From positions 124,001-188,000 of the forward strand of contig LUCM01005940.1 of the NCBI GenBank assembly GCA_008360955.1: DNA of 64,000 bases. The letters run 5' to 3'. A program made the translations under genes and the position numbers. Shown piece after piece: positions 49,878-60,339 of this stretch (the stretch's first letter is position 1; each line of letters starts with the position of its first letter). The notes under the pieces were generated by a model. That model saw nothing but the letters and a program-made list of their open reading frames with translations, did no database searches and had not been told where the DNA came from. The stretch is from Fasciolopsis buskii. Its lineage: Eukaryota; Platyhelminthes; Trematoda; Plagiorchiida; Fasciolidae.

Positions 49878-50354
49878 CACATGAAGCAAGCGTAAATCTA
49901 AATTTTTTTGATTGTTGCCATTCAGTATATAGATAAATATAACAAGGTAGTGATGTGCAAAAATTCGTTTTCGTGTCACACCCCCCAAATTTTGAAGCAC
50001 TTTCTTGCCAAGCAGTGAAAATTTACCCGTGGTTTCCGGGAACTCTGTTTTCCTAACGTTTATAGAGCACACAAGTGTGTAAAGTTTGCTCCCTACATAG
50101 GAAGCAACCAGTCAGTATTTCGATGTCAGAGAGCGATTCTAGCTTTAAATTCTATTGACCTGGCAAAATTTATACGATTACATCCAACTGAGGCTGTCGA
50201 GGAACGAGGAGCCATCTGGCCAGTGACTGACCTGATGGTACTGTCCAACATCAAATACAAGCGTGACATTCTAACAAAACTAGACCAACTGAGCTTTCTT
50301 CGAGAAACTTGATAACTGATTTTACTGAAGTTATTGCTCATTGTTGATCGATTC

Positions 50355-51640
50355 GAGGCAGAGGGATTCAAATTAAGTGAGCCTCATAACCGACGGTTTC
50401 TTGCGACCCTCTCGGAGGGAGCCATCCACATAAACAACAAGTAATCGTCTAGCGCTGACGTAAACTTGTGATACTCATTCTCTTCCACCACAGTTGTTGG
50501 CAACGAGTTCCAAAGTTTCGTCGGTCTCCTGAAAAGGCGATGGACCAGTGTCAATCCAGTAGACTGGAGCTTTTTCAGTGTAAACGAGTGCTCCCCGGTA
50601 CGGTTACCGTCGCCGATAACCAGCTTAAGGGATGTCGGATGGCATCCAGCATGTCCCATATGGAGGCACAGATTCTGTCGGTGTGGGTATGGGTCTTCAA
50701 AGGAGGGGTAACCGTTGCTATCAGGACCAAATGACGTGAGGAGTATATCGAAAAATCGATGCGCCATCTATTGGTTTTAATTGTAAATAATAAAATGTTA
50801 ATAACACAGCGGTTTTGGTAGCGGTAATGTGCCAACGTTTCGAATACCGTGGGTAGTCTTTCTGAAGGCAAGTTTTACAATCATTTGGCTGAGGGAACGT
50901 TCACAAGCCAACTGATGTTTAGTTTTCCGTGAGTGTTGGTGACTGTGTGTACTTTGAACTGTGGGTCGAGTGAGGGAATAGTTGTCCTTCACGTAACCGT
51001 GTTCCTTGAGGGCCCAGTTGTATATTCGTGCATTTTTAATAGTTCACTGGCAACCGCCATTTGTCCGACCAGCGGTCGAAAACGCCCAGGATCTCCTGCA
51101 ATTATTTCCGGTAGTCGGGTTCTCTGATTACCTGCCAGTGTTTCAGGTCATCTGTGTAGGGCAGACACGGGGACTTCACGACCTGTGGCGAATTGTCTGT
51201 GAACATCCGGAACACCAGTGGTTTCAAGACGGAGGCTTGTGGTATACCGCTGCGTACGTCATACCAGGTGGAATATGCTTCCGAAATTCTCAAAGTGAAT
51301 GACCTTCCTTGCATAAAATCCTCAATCCAACAGCACAGTCTCACTGGAACTCCGAAGGTTTTCAGCTTTGCTATCAGTCTGTGGTGCGGAACTTTGCCGA
51401 ACGCCTCACATAATTTGACGCAGATAACACTCGTTGCTTGGGACCAACACTCACGAAGCAGAAGATGCTTGGACATACAGGAAGGTCCCATACGAAAGCC
51501 ATGTTGGTGAGGGTTGGCGAATCTCTAGGTGTTCACGTGACTAGACGGAAACTGATTGTTCCTTGAGTTTTCCCATTACACGAGTGAGGCTTACGGGGTG
51601 GCAACTGGTCTCCTGTGACTTACTGCCATCCAGAAATAAC
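50355..51640 (-). mobile_element. CR1-like LINE reverse transcriptase remnant
   Basis: On the minus strand motifs come in order: PVSLTRVMGKL, HQHGFRMGPSCMSKHLL, VPHHRLIAKLKTFGVPVRLC, FMQGRSFTLRI and SGIPQASVL near 51260. The active site is altered to YTDD near 51145. A C-terminal part has RLFRRPTKLWNSLPTTVV near 50540. The first catalytic aspartate is lost (EAFG in place of the expected AFD motif). Several frameshifts occur. A repeat shared with 32.2-32.4 kb interrupts the body at about 50725-50910. The copy lies inside a presumed intron of the minus-strand gene, in the same orientation. Confidence 0.82.
50725..50912 (-). repeat. Repeat shared with the 32.3-kb hairpin
   Basis: On the minus strand AAAGACTACCCACGGTA, then CGAAACGTTGGCACATTA, CGCTGTGTTATTAACATT and ATGGCGCATCGATTTTTCGA match 32210-32444 closely. 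The similarity stops at ..GTCCTGATAGCAAC. Here it is a single arm, not a hairpin, embedded in the CR1-like element. Whether it belongs to that LINE family or inserted into it is unclear. Confidence 0.7.
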
Positions 51641-52249
51641 GGTTGAGGCTCTATATAAGAAGAACCTACCTAATCGTTGTTTCTTTGGTTCACGACGTTT
51701 AGGGACTGTCGGCGACTGGGAATGTTCAATTCAGCTGCCTTATCTGTCAAAAAGTTGTCAGTCTAAACAGTGCAGATTTATTTAATGTGACGCGATTATG
51801 TTATCTGTATGACAATCACTGTTAAGAAGACCAGTTTAATTCATCTGTGCTCCCGGTACCTTGAAGGTCAGGCATCTCTCCTACTATGGGCAAGTGAACT
51901 GGTTTTCCCCAAAACTGGATCCTTGAAATGAATGACTTAATCGCCCAGAAATGATTGCAAAATAATGTTGTGCAAGAATAGACTAACCAGAATTAAGCAT
52001 GTTTTCCCGCGGCTAAATAGTACACATTTGCAAACACAGGATTGCACCCCGGTTCAGATTTTTCACGTCACAGCAAGATCTGTGTGTGTGTCTGTCGTCC
52101 CTGATAAATGTGACCTGTCTGCTTCACTTAAGACACAAAAAACTTAATATTTTAACATTTATTGATTACTTTATGAAAAGTGCGAGACATGTTTACTTTT
52201 GGTAATCAGACGAATTCAGTACGCTCTCTGCTATTTTTTTTTATCTCAG

Positions 52250-52381
52250 CAAGTCGTGTTTGTTAGACTTAGGTACAATGATGCTAAATGGTCGATACAA
52301 TTTGCTTGGTATTCCGGACTCCATGTCGTTGGAGTATCGATTTGAGAATCCGGGCGTGATGGAATTGCGAACTTTAAAAAG
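52250..52381 (+). CDS. Candidate internal exon, unknown protein
   Basis: A textbook acceptor (GCTATTTTTTTTTATCTCAG) and an AAG|GTATAAG donor bound 44 codons, taking one base and leaving two. The peptide contains GTMMLNGRYNLLGIP. This faintly recalls the NG-x-(Y/W) strand of ADAMTS spacer domains, but the match is too short to name. The frame continues open to 52520, so the donor is not certain. Confidence 0.3.
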
Positions 52382-52893
52382 GTATAAGATACTGTCTCGC
52401 GGACGTAATCACTTGATTCGTGGAGAGACCGGTTATTTTGGGGAGCGAATTTTACACGAATTCCGTAGAAATGACGTCAGCACACACAAACTGTCCTTAT
52501 GGCTTTTTTCATGTGGTTAGGCGGAATTGTCGAGAGTGCAGTCGTTGAATAACACTTTAGAATAATTAGCTTTCGTGGAGGTCGGAAGACCCTGTCGCGG
52601 CGGTCTTTCATCGTTATTGTTTACAAGAATAACTGAGGCGGAAAGATATTCCAATGACCATTCTTGTTCTGAATCCGTCGTTGTCCATGGTTGCTTTCTG
52701 GTCGATTTGTCATACAAACGGAAAACCATCATTCTGATATTGTGAATATAAGTTCACACATAATTGGCTGATCGGGACTAGAATATAAATCAAACGGACA
52801 ATTGATTTATAAATTTATAAATTTTCCGTTGCAATTTATTAAATCCCTGGAATCTATGGCATAGGAAATAGTTACAATGGTGAGCGTGCATAT

Positions 52894-52914
52894 TTGTGTG
52901 TGTGTATGTGTGTA
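52894..52914. repeat. (GT)n microsatellite
   Basis: About ten GT units with one GTAT interruption. Confidence 0.8.
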
Positions 52915-53254
52915 TAGGTACGCAAAGACATGTCTCATTGGTAAATTGGGTGGAATGTTTAAGTCACGGGTTTGCTGTTTCATGCACTATACTGATCATT
53001 TTAGAAGTTTACGTATCATATTTTGCCTGATACGTGCTCTCGATTTGATAGTCGGCGTTTTTACGCGAACTGAAAAATTTAGAATTTGTTCGGATGCACA
53101 AATTGCCCCCGTGTGGATCAGAGTTTTCTCCCTAAATTCCTTACTCTTTCTATTAGTGTTGCTGAAAATCGTGATTTGTCGTGGAATGAAGTAAGAGGTA
53201 GCCAAAAAGAAGACGGATGAAAAAAGCGAATGTGAACCAGTGAACGTTTCATTC

Positions 53255-53350
53255 ATCTTTTTACTTTGTTTATTCACGAGTCGAAGGTGTGCTTCATTCT
53301 TAGAAAGGGAGCCACAACCAACAGAGGACTGTCAAGTCACGAATCCGCGG
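53255..53350 (-). mobile_element. Probable truncated SINE, copy 9
   Basis: The tail-like end and body (plus strand: CATTCTTAGAAAGGGAGCCA then CAACAGAGGACTGTCAAGT) resemble the body and 3' end of the tRNA-derived SINE read on the minus strand. The tRNA head is mostly unrecognisable. This is the weakest member of the set. Confidence 0.45.
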
Positions 53351-53536
53351 TCACTTCACATCGAACCACCGACATTTTCCTGTATTAACCAGTGTTTATC
53401 CCTTATACTAATTAGCGCCAGTTACGAACCATCTCCTATGAACACTAGCCATTAAGTAGTTTTATACAAGAAATATTTTGTAACATTGAACCAATCTGTG
53501 AATTGCTGTAACCATGTTGTCTGGCATCTGAATTAC

Positions 53537-53738
53537 CAGATCAAGACTCGATGGTTTAGATCAATACATGTTTGTTCATCCTGTAAATGAATACTGATAT
53601 GTCCGAACACAATTTGGCTTGGCCTAGTAACATTACTGGGAAAGCACACGCGGCGTAAACACGAGGGTTTTGTCTGTGCGTGGGAGTTAGAATCCCGCGT
53701 CTGATTTACAGGTGGGTCTATTTCACATGTATCAAAAT
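53537..53738 (-). CDS. Candidate exon, Cys-containing, possibly CUB-like
   Basis: On the minus strand 66 codons run from GTAGGGTTTGGCAG to CTG|GTAATT, supplying two bases and leaving two. The peptide has spaced cysteines (FDTCEIDPP, SCLRRVCF) and ends VFGHISIHLQDEQTCIDLN, a strand-then-Cys pattern like the CUB-like exons nearby. Its phases do not fit between 54497-54604 and 49200-49453, so it is not in the main model and may be an alternative exon or unrelated. Confidence 0.3.
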
Positions 53739-53769
53739 CTGCCAAACCCTACCGCATAGAGCCTAAGTG

Positions 53770-54010
53770 CACGAAATCCTACTTTTCTGCTGTACACGCT
53801 GCTCAAGGCTGGAAGAAGTAACGCAGCTGGTAGACCATGACTTGGCTTAGAGGTATGAAGAAGCTAGTGTCAGATTTGGCCTCAGTTGGTGCTTCCCGCC
53901 TTCTTGGTTGGGGCCCTAGAGAACTGTTTTTGGTTGGAGGCGCTGGGAGAGATCTGGCTAAGAACCGTAGTCATTCACGTGAATACTGTTTGATCTGTCT
54001 GTGGAGCTCA
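53770..54010 (+). mobile_element. RTE-type LINE, C-terminal scrap
   Basis: The frame reads HAAQGWKK, a stop, then MTWLRGMKKLVSDLASVGAS, RLLGWGPRE and RDLAKNRSH. These align with the C-terminal region of the 34.2-kb RTE copy (EWKKLCGGQQMTRRRVMRK, RLRGWGPKD). No (ATG)n tail remains and both ends are broken. It is distinct enough in sequence to be a related subfamily. Confidence 0.8.
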
Positions 54011-54160
54011 TCACCCTTGGAACTAATCCGAAACAAAGCAAAAAATACAATGTGTGCGGTGAAAACACAAAAATTCGATTTGTTATGGCTTATTATGTTT
54101 AGCTTTCTCGTTCATCTCCCTTCACTTGTTGTTGGCATCATACTTGTTTTCAAACCGGTG

Positions 54161-54164
<4 letters not shown>

Positions 54165-54189
<25 letters not shown>
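54165..54189. repeat. (TA)n microsatellite
   Basis: About twelve TA units ending in GTATATGATA. Confidence 0.9.
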
Positions 54190-54192
<3 letters not shown>

Positions 54193-54496
54193 ATGATACG
54201 AGCCTTTCATCGAACAGTCCACGGGCATCTGTATACTGTCTTTTAATTTGGTTTCAGTGATACAAGACGAAAATGCACAAGCGATAAACTTTATTTGGAC
54301 AGATAGGCACATTTGCTAGCTTGAAAAACCAGTATGCAGTGTGGTTGTAAACACGGACATTTGTGCTTGTCGGAAGCTGCGCCCTCAAAGAAGCGAACCG
54401 CTATGGCAAATGAAACCCAGGTGTCTGACATAAAGCGTCCGTGTGTGACTTTTCGCCGTTCGGGCTGTTCAAAATGCACTACTGCCCAACTGATAC

Positions 54497-54604
54497 TTGG
54501 CATAGAACAACGTCAGCACAAAACACGTTCTCGGGATGTTTCAGTCTTTGGATTATTTCAGAGGAAGGATGATTTGATTGAGTCGAACGATAGCATAAAA
54601 TTGG
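54497..54604 (-). CDS. CUB-like gene model, candidate exon
   Basis: A very strong acceptor (GTCGTTTTTAATCCTTCAG) opens 36 codons in phase 0, closed by a weak CAA|GTATCA donor also in phase 0. The peptide has three cysteines (PILCYRS, VFCADVVLCQ). The phases fit 56152-56341 upstream and 49200-49453 downstream. A plus-strand frame (54334-54633) followed by AATAAA overlaps, so the strand is debatable. Confidence 0.33.
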
Positions 54605-54669
54605 CTGAAGGATTAAAAACGACAAACTCTTAGATATGGAAAAATAAAGAGAAAACACGTATAGCATAA

Positions 54670-56151
54670 AATATTTTTGACTTTTGCTTCAACCTTCGCG
54701 CAAACAGATTGTGGTCTTCAACGAAATCATTGCGGCCCGGGGAACTTGGAAAGAATAAGGGATTTGATGAATCCCGTGTGCAAACAAACGAAACGGTTGA
54801 GAAACGTGTGTTCACGTACGTAAGATGCGGCTGATTAAGGTTGTCAATTTGCATTCTTACGCACAAGATACACTGAGATGGACATACATTCTCTAGACAT
54901 TCTCTATTTCATTTGTGTTTAGCCACCGCTTTTAGTCACTCGTGCTTGACACGAGCGATCGATGTCCGTTGAAAAAGAACTAAGAAAAAATCTCGTTCAG
55001 AAACGCGATAAGAAAAATACATGTTTCGACAAATTATTTCAGAACATTTGCAATGTAGAACCCAGCAGTCATGTGTGGGACGGACTTCGAACGTGACATG
55101 CAAGAACCCATACACACTTACAGGTGGCGCATATTTTTGTGAATCACTAATAATCGAATAAAAAAGATCAAAAGCCATCCTTTTGTAATGGCCTCGTCCT
55201 AAGGTTTTTTTTATAGAAAAGACATCACAAAGCACGATTATGAAATAGACAAAAGACTCGCTTTTTTCTTGTTTCTTTCCGGTTTATCAGTGTCTAAAAT
55301 GTGTCGTGTGTGATGACTTTTGGCGAAGGAATTTGCCTTTCCTTTTCAATCGTTCGTGGACCTATCTGTCAAATGAATAAACAAATAGATCTTTGAATAA
55401 TCAGCCAAGAGATCTGAGCGCATTATTGGGCAGCTAATTAGAGAATATAATTATTCAATAACGAGAGCATAACCCATGCCAGTGCCATTATCTCATAATA
55501 ATATTTTACTACAATATCATACACAGTAATTGAAGTCACACAACAGTTTGCTCTCACCGAGGCGTTACCGCACCTGACATATTGAGATTTCATGTTGTCC
55601 TGTTCCAATATGAATTTCGCGATCGTAGTTAACGGTTCACCTAATCCATCCCGTCATGAACCCCAAAGACTAAGGGACATACCTTTTCCGGAGCATTGGT
55701 GCTCCAAACGTGCGGTGAATAAAATATATAGAGTCCTTTGAAAGGGTCTTATATTCTAAGAATGCTTCATGAATGCCCAAGTAAGGTTAGAATCACACAC
55801 TAAACCGTTCAGTCCTAAGCGTTCAGTTATTCAGATCAAGAATGAATATCTGTCACAGATAAGACCCGATATCTTGAAAGAGATGTGGGATTGGTATTTG
55901 TGTTTGCACTTTTCCCGAATGTACAAAACGGTCCGGCCATAAACCGACCAATCTAGCAATAGTGCAAAAGTGGCCATTAAAAAAATGGTGATTCATGGAA
56001 AATATTGACTAATTGCCCAATGATCAGAGTAGTTCACAACAAACTCGCAGCTCGTAAGCCAAAATCCAGCCGAGACGCTCTTCAACCGGATCTTCTAAAA
56101 TGATTCGCGTAGCTATGCCTCATTTTGTTTTTTTCCACTCTAGTTCCGAAC
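54670..56151. other. Presumed intron of the minus-strand gene
   Basis: AT-rich. A 99-codon minus frame at 54936-55235 has a GTAAGT donor (rc near 55123) and protein-like composition, but its phase does not fit the neighbours. Otherwise nothing assignable. Confidence 0.4.
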
Positions 56152-56341
56152 CTTTGGTGACGATGAACAAGCCAAAAGGATGCACGTAGAGTACTGAAGG
56201 ATTAAAATGAATCCAGTTTCTTTTTGCATTTTATCACTTTGCATCCGATGAGCACTTAGGCCTTTGTCCGTCAATTTCTTGCTTTCGAAGCGGATGTACG
56301 TTGTCTCGTGGCACAATTTCACAGTATATACATAACACAGA
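56152..56341 (-). CDS. CUB-like gene model, exon for a CUB-like C-terminal half
   Basis: A strong acceptor (GTTCCCCGGGGCATAATTTGACAG) opens 63 codons, taking one base from 56917-57133. The proposed donor AAAG|GTTCGG is weak and leaves phase 0. The peptide reads TTYIRFESKKLTDKG and, later, KETGFILILQYSTC. That is the F-x-S...GF...C arrangement of the end of a CUB domain, repeating the pattern of 46631-46839. Confidence 0.42.
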
Positions 56342-56507
56342 CTGTCAAATTATGCCCCGGGGAACAGAGAATTCCTTCTTGACTTTGTCATCTTTCCCAT
56401 TCATGGTTTACAAATAGGAAACAAATATCCGGTATGATGACTGTCACAATTGTCACAAGGATAGCTAGGCTTCGGTTATTCCCCCAGGTTAAATGGGTTG
56501 AACAGCT

Positions 56508-56566
56508 TTTGTTCACCCATCCATATGCGAACCATACTACTTAGAAAGAAAATCAGTACTTTCGGG
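56508..56566 (+). repeat. Dispersed repeat block, third copy
   Basis: TTCACCCATCCATATGCGAA followed by CCATACTACTTAGAAAGAAA and ATCAGTACTTTCGGG matches 38261-38320. A small inverted repeat (ATGGGTTGAACA / TTGTTCACCCAT) sits at its left edge. Confidence 0.6.
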
Positions 56567-56916
56567 TTTTAATGAATTTTAATTTCTCAAATTTTCTACC
56601 GGTTTACCTAAAACACATAGGACTAGATAAAACTGACAAATGCTCTAGTTTATTCTCTCATTCGATTGCGTTTTGTAACTATGGTCTGTATGGGGTCTTA
56701 CTGCATGACAGTGCACATACGCACACAGACAAGACGGTTGGATTTTGTTAAAAATAAAATAAATATACAAAGCTGGAAGAAGAATAACCATAAAAAATGA
56801 GTACAATCTAGAAATTCGGATGTGCAGAATCCATGAAAATGTTTAATGACTAGAATGAATCAAACCCCAATTCTAATCGTTTGTTTTGGCAGATTTCTTG
56901 CCAAGACAGAGCTCAC

Positions 56917-57133
56917 CTAAGAGGCAAGGAGTCAACTTCAAACACTTCATTTCTAGGCCCTTTTATTTTCCGATCGAATCTCCGAAGACGATCCACAACA
57001 CCTGGATCGTAAATAAGAAGGTCCATCAGACCAATGAAATCTAATCCTTCAGCTGTTTTTTTACCAGTAGTGCAAATTATACTCGGTTGGTTGCATTGCT
57101 TCTCACGGATGCTGCAAGCATCCAATGGACACC
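56917..57133 (-). CDS. CUB-like gene model, Cys-rich exon
   Basis: Seventy-one codons run from a GATTTTGCTGAG acceptor to a near-perfect donor TTAG|GTGAGC, supplying two bases and leaving two. The peptide begins with a cysteine cluster (CPLDACSIREKQC...C), then a hydrophobic GLMDLLIYDPGVV and a charged stretch (RRFDRKIKGPR). The codon it leaves (AG) is completed by 56152-56341. The donor and composition make it one of the most convincing exons here. The domain itself is not named with certainty. Confidence 0.48.
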
Positions 57134-57446
57134 CTCAGCAAAATCTGATATACTGGAGACATGAACATTTTACCACAGAAAATTATCGAGTAAGGCTAAT
57201 GTGGAGAGACTTGTCTCAGGATCATAAATTAAGGCTGTGCTTCTCAGATCGAAAACTGTACTGTCATTGTGAACAGTCATGAAATCATGGTTTTGAGCAG
57301 TGGAGCTCTGATATGACCGGGAGAAATTCCTGATATCGCTTGTGCACTGGCCTACGGAGAACGAAACTGGGTGGTCTGATGTATTCGGTTTTGAGATTCA
57401 CGTCGGTTGAACAAGACCCCGTTCAGGCTAGTCGAGATGACGTCCC

Positions 57447-57474
57447 TGTGTGTGTATGCATGTGTGTGTGTGTG
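57447..57474. repeat. (GT)n microsatellite
   Basis: GT-rich run with an ATGCAT interruption. Confidence 0.85.
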
Positions 57475-57618
57475 CAGTAAACTGCAAACGGACTACTGTT
57501 TGTGAGTATACAACTCCTTCTAGGGTCACAAGCCGTAACTTTGTAATAATGGTGTATACCTGACAACGTATCGATATGAAAGGTAAGCTCGAGCGAACCA
57601 AGAAATATTGGGACTTAC

Positions 57619-57721
57619 AAGCGAAACTTTTTCTAAACAGAAGTTTCACGTGCATAATGATGCAAATATTAGATTTGACATTTGGAAAATGAGTAACGTG
57701 GTCGGTAGCGAGGAAAATGGA
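57619..57721 (-). CDS. CUB-like gene model, weak candidate exon
   Basis: Thirty-four codons end at a good GCTT|GTAAGT donor. The acceptor (GACCGAAAACCAG) lacks a pyrimidine tract. Phases (0 in, one base out) bridge 58503-58709 and 56917-57133. The peptide reads SNICIIMHVKLLFRKSFA. Including it mainly serves the phase chain. Confidence 0.28.
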
Positions 57722-58502
57722 CTGGTTTTCGGTCATTATTTTCTTTGCCATTTGATACTGTGACATTTCGTTGGTTGTATCTATTTTTCGCTATGCGATA
57801 AATGAATGTTTCCACTCATCTCGGATTCTTTGCAAATTCCTAGTTCTTGGTTCCCGCTTATGGCTTTCCGCACTTATTCTGGCTTGCTTTTCCGTGCATT
57901 GTCATATTAATACCGTTTCGATCTCCTGGCATGAACAGTTTACATGGCTCATACCAGTTCCTCAGGACGAGTCTCCTGTATCCTATTCGTTAAGCAAAAT
58001 TGAGAAACTAAAGGAAAACATGTTCCCAGGTTTCATTCCAGAAATCATCTGGAAATTAACGACGATTACGCATGTAGGACGTTAATAGACCAAAAATTAC
58101 AAAACCCTCGTCTGGTTTATTTTCGGTCTACTATAAAAGTTTAGTCAAATTTGTGATTATTTTATTTCTTTACTGTTTGTTTTTGTTTCCTTTCCGTCTT
58201 TTTCTGTCATCGATCGGATTGTATGCACTCTGGTCGTTAACTGCGCGTACATGCATACTGTTCTTTGATGTAACCGAACCTCTAACCCCATAGTCTTTGA
58301 TACAAAATATTCATATCACCTCATCCGTAGGGCACAGAATTTGTGCAATCTTGGCATTCTGGTCTTTGCATTTGAATTTTCATCTTAACGATCCCAACTT
58401 TGTCTAGCTCAAAAACTTTTGTCGCCAATGGTATTGTAATTAATGGATTATTTGATGACTGCTATCGTGTACTAGGTGTAAGACAGAAAAATTTTAGCAT
58501 AC

Positions 58503-58709
58503 CATGTGCGATTTAATTCTTTGTTTGACGGCTTGCGGAGAGCTCATGAAGATTTGCGGTTCAAGTTGAAGATGTGATTCCCATTTGACCACGGAATTAG
58601 ACGGTAATTCTTGATTCACTATGATCTGGGTTTTTGCATTCATCCGATGGGAGATTTCCGTGTTTGCCTGTTTACTCCAAAACAACGGCAAGTTCCAATC
58701 CAACTTCTT
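58503..58709 (-). CDS. CUB-like gene model, exon 2 candidate
   Basis: A strong acceptor (CTTTTCCCACGTCCTTTGTGCATAG) and an ATG|GTATGC donor bound exactly 69 codons in phase 0. Composition is hydrophilic, rich in Gln, Ser and Lys (around AKTQIIVNQELPSNSVVKW). It is phase-compatible with the candidate first exon at 61077-61250 and with 57619-57721. No domain recognised. Confidence 0.42.
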
Positions 58710-58851
58710 CTATGCACAAAGGACGTGGGAAAAGTTCTGTTTGCTTTCACATCGACAGTACAATAATTTACGGCTAATCTAAGTGCCCATTTGTTCATTG
58801 ATCTAAATGACGGTATTTGAAGATCTAATCACTGATACCAGGTTTTATCAT

Positions 58852-59020
58852 TTATTCATAAAGAACTTCATTTTGGACTTCGATGGGATCCAGACGAGGC
58901 CCGGAACTGAGGTGTTTGTTTTTTGGTGAAGCGATGTTGTTTTTGATCAAATTATTGATGACATAAAGGAAATGACCGCAAGGCACAAATCCCTCGTTTA
59001 CATTCCTGGCTAGTGAATAT
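58852..59020 (-). CDS. Candidate terminal exon, unknown
   Basis: An acceptor CTCGATTTATTTTATATTCACTAG opens 55 codons to a stop whose context GAATAAATG contains AATAAA. The peptide includes FVPCGHFLYVINN. It would take two bases. It does not fit the main minus-strand chain and may be an alternative 3' end or noise. Confidence 0.25.
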
Positions 59021-59278
59021 AAAATAAATCGAGTTTGGGGCAATAATGAATTGACTTGAACAGCCTTAATCTCTGATTATTACCGGCCAAGTCAGACAAA
59101 CGTTTTCAGTAGAGTCGTCTGTTATAGCGAATTTCGGGTTACAAATTGAACTATAACTTGGACTGATCAACCGAGTCACGGTTTTGGATGGTATTGTCCT
59201 GACATATTAAACAACTTTAGATGTACTAGGGCTCTGTGTATTTTAATTTTTGGGCGAATCACAGAAACCGCGACTAAC

Positions 59279-59592
59279 ATGGCCGAGGAAATATGTAATC
59301 GATTGAGTTTTCCGTACGATTGTCCTGTGATACACAAATGTCTTGCCGTTCGATTGACAAACTATATCGCAGTAATTAGAGCTATGAACGCACGGTTTTT
59401 TGTTTCACATACGGAAAACGTTTCAACTGGTTTGAAAACAATTCTGCAATTTCGGTCCCCGAGCACGTTTAAATGCATTCACATGAGCCCAGGAGGGAGG
59501 AAAATTTGCCGGTCTGTTGCTCTCAACCCAACCCGCTCGAAACTAATGAACCAGTCGGTTTCCCAAAATCCTTCCCGGTATTCTCCACCATC
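59279..59592 (+). CDS. Two-exon gene, first exon, unknown protein
   Basis: An ATG in a good context (TAACATGGCC) is followed by 104 open codons to a consensus-like donor ATC|GTGAGT, leaving two bases. The peptide starts MAEEICNRL, has five cysteines, a basic middle and a Ser/Pro-rich end (SVSQNPSRYSPPS). The next exon is in phase across a 61-bp intron, a size common in flatworm genes. The function is unknown and no signal peptide is evident. It lies antisense within the first presumed intron of the minus-strand gene. Confidence 0.45.
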
Positions 59593-59653
59593 GTGAGTGA
59601 TGTTTGCCATTTTCAATCAGGGGATCTTTTTAAAATTTCACTTTTTTCTTGAG
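59593..59653 (+). other. Proposed 61-bp spliceosomal intron
   Basis: Begins GTGAGT and ends with a T-rich tract and TTCTTGAG. Internal AATCAG and GGGGATC give no better acceptor in frame. Confidence 0.4.
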
Positions 59654-59837
59654 GTCTACGCAAGATTATAGCTCATTTTTCCAACCGTGCCCTTTTTCCC
59701 TCGTTACTGACCAAAATCTGAATCCGTATCTGGTTTTCTTTTGCAAAGGAATCAAAAGTCGTTTGATTCCTTCGCTTACTTTACTTCATAAAACTGGAAG
59801 ACTGCTTGTAGTAGTGACAATATTAAATAAAATCTGA
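59654..59837 (+). CDS. Two-exon gene, second exon, unknown protein
   Basis: The acceptor AATTTCACTTTTTTCTTGAG supplies one base to the codon left by the first exon and opens 60 codons to TGA. AATAAA occurs within the last codons (TTAAATAAAATCTGA). It is in the right place for a polyadenylation signal only if cleavage is very close. The C-terminal part is hydrophobic (GRLLVVVTILNKI). The complete product would be about 165 residues. I recognise no family. Confidence 0.42.
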
Positions 59838-60145
59838 TTAGTAGGTAATGGTGCCAATCATACTTTGGTTGTTTCACGAACTGCTCTTTGCTAGGCCGTT
59901 CGTTTCACAACTGAGATTCACGGCGATTTTTGTTAATTCGCCTGTCAAACAATGCCTATGTTGTAGTGGTGTTTCCGTGTCTATTCTTATCGGATTGCAT
60001 GAACGGACTGACTCGTTCTCTGTTTCATGTCTGCATATTTGAACTGGCGGTTTTGGGCACGTTGTTTGTCCCAAATAGATTAGTTTTTTCCACAACTTTA
60101 TTTGATCGCTTACTCAAAACATATTGACGGTCGGAAGAACACTAT

Positions 60146-60335
60146 TAACCGGCGTTGGTCAAACGGATAAAGTCTTGGTCTTTCGACGAAGGGGTCGCGG
60201 GTTGGAATCTTCCCACCACTGGTCAACATACCTACTTGGCAGGCTTATGACGTGGCCGCGGCCGGCTTCTTGAACAATGATGTACAATGTTGTTTCATAT
60301 AAAAAGGAAGCAAAAAGATCGAAAATAAAAGATGG
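60146..60335 (+). mobile_element. tRNA-derived SINE, copy 8
   Basis: Plus-strand copy with A-box-like TGGTCAAACGG, B-box-like GGTTGGAATCT (two changes), the CTTCTTGAACAATGATGTAC block and an A-rich tail with AAAAAGATCGAAAATAAAAG. Loss of the invariant C in the B-box suggests it is no longer transcribed by Pol III. Confidence 0.8.
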
Positions 60336-60339
60336 CCTG

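Noticed and set aside
49844..49900. 3' tail of another minus-strand RTE copy
   Set aside because: Only the triplet run and a few bases (GCTTGCT) resemble RTE ends; no coding-region similarity follows.
52250..52381. Naming the exon as an ADAMTS spacer domain
   Set aside because: The resemblance is confined to a few residues around LNGRY and would not survive a statistical test.
54334..54633. Plus-strand terminal exon with AATAAA downstream
   Set aside because: The frame has two stops between the nearest good acceptor (54257) and its first Met. The overlapping minus-strand exon fits a phase chain better. Not excluded.
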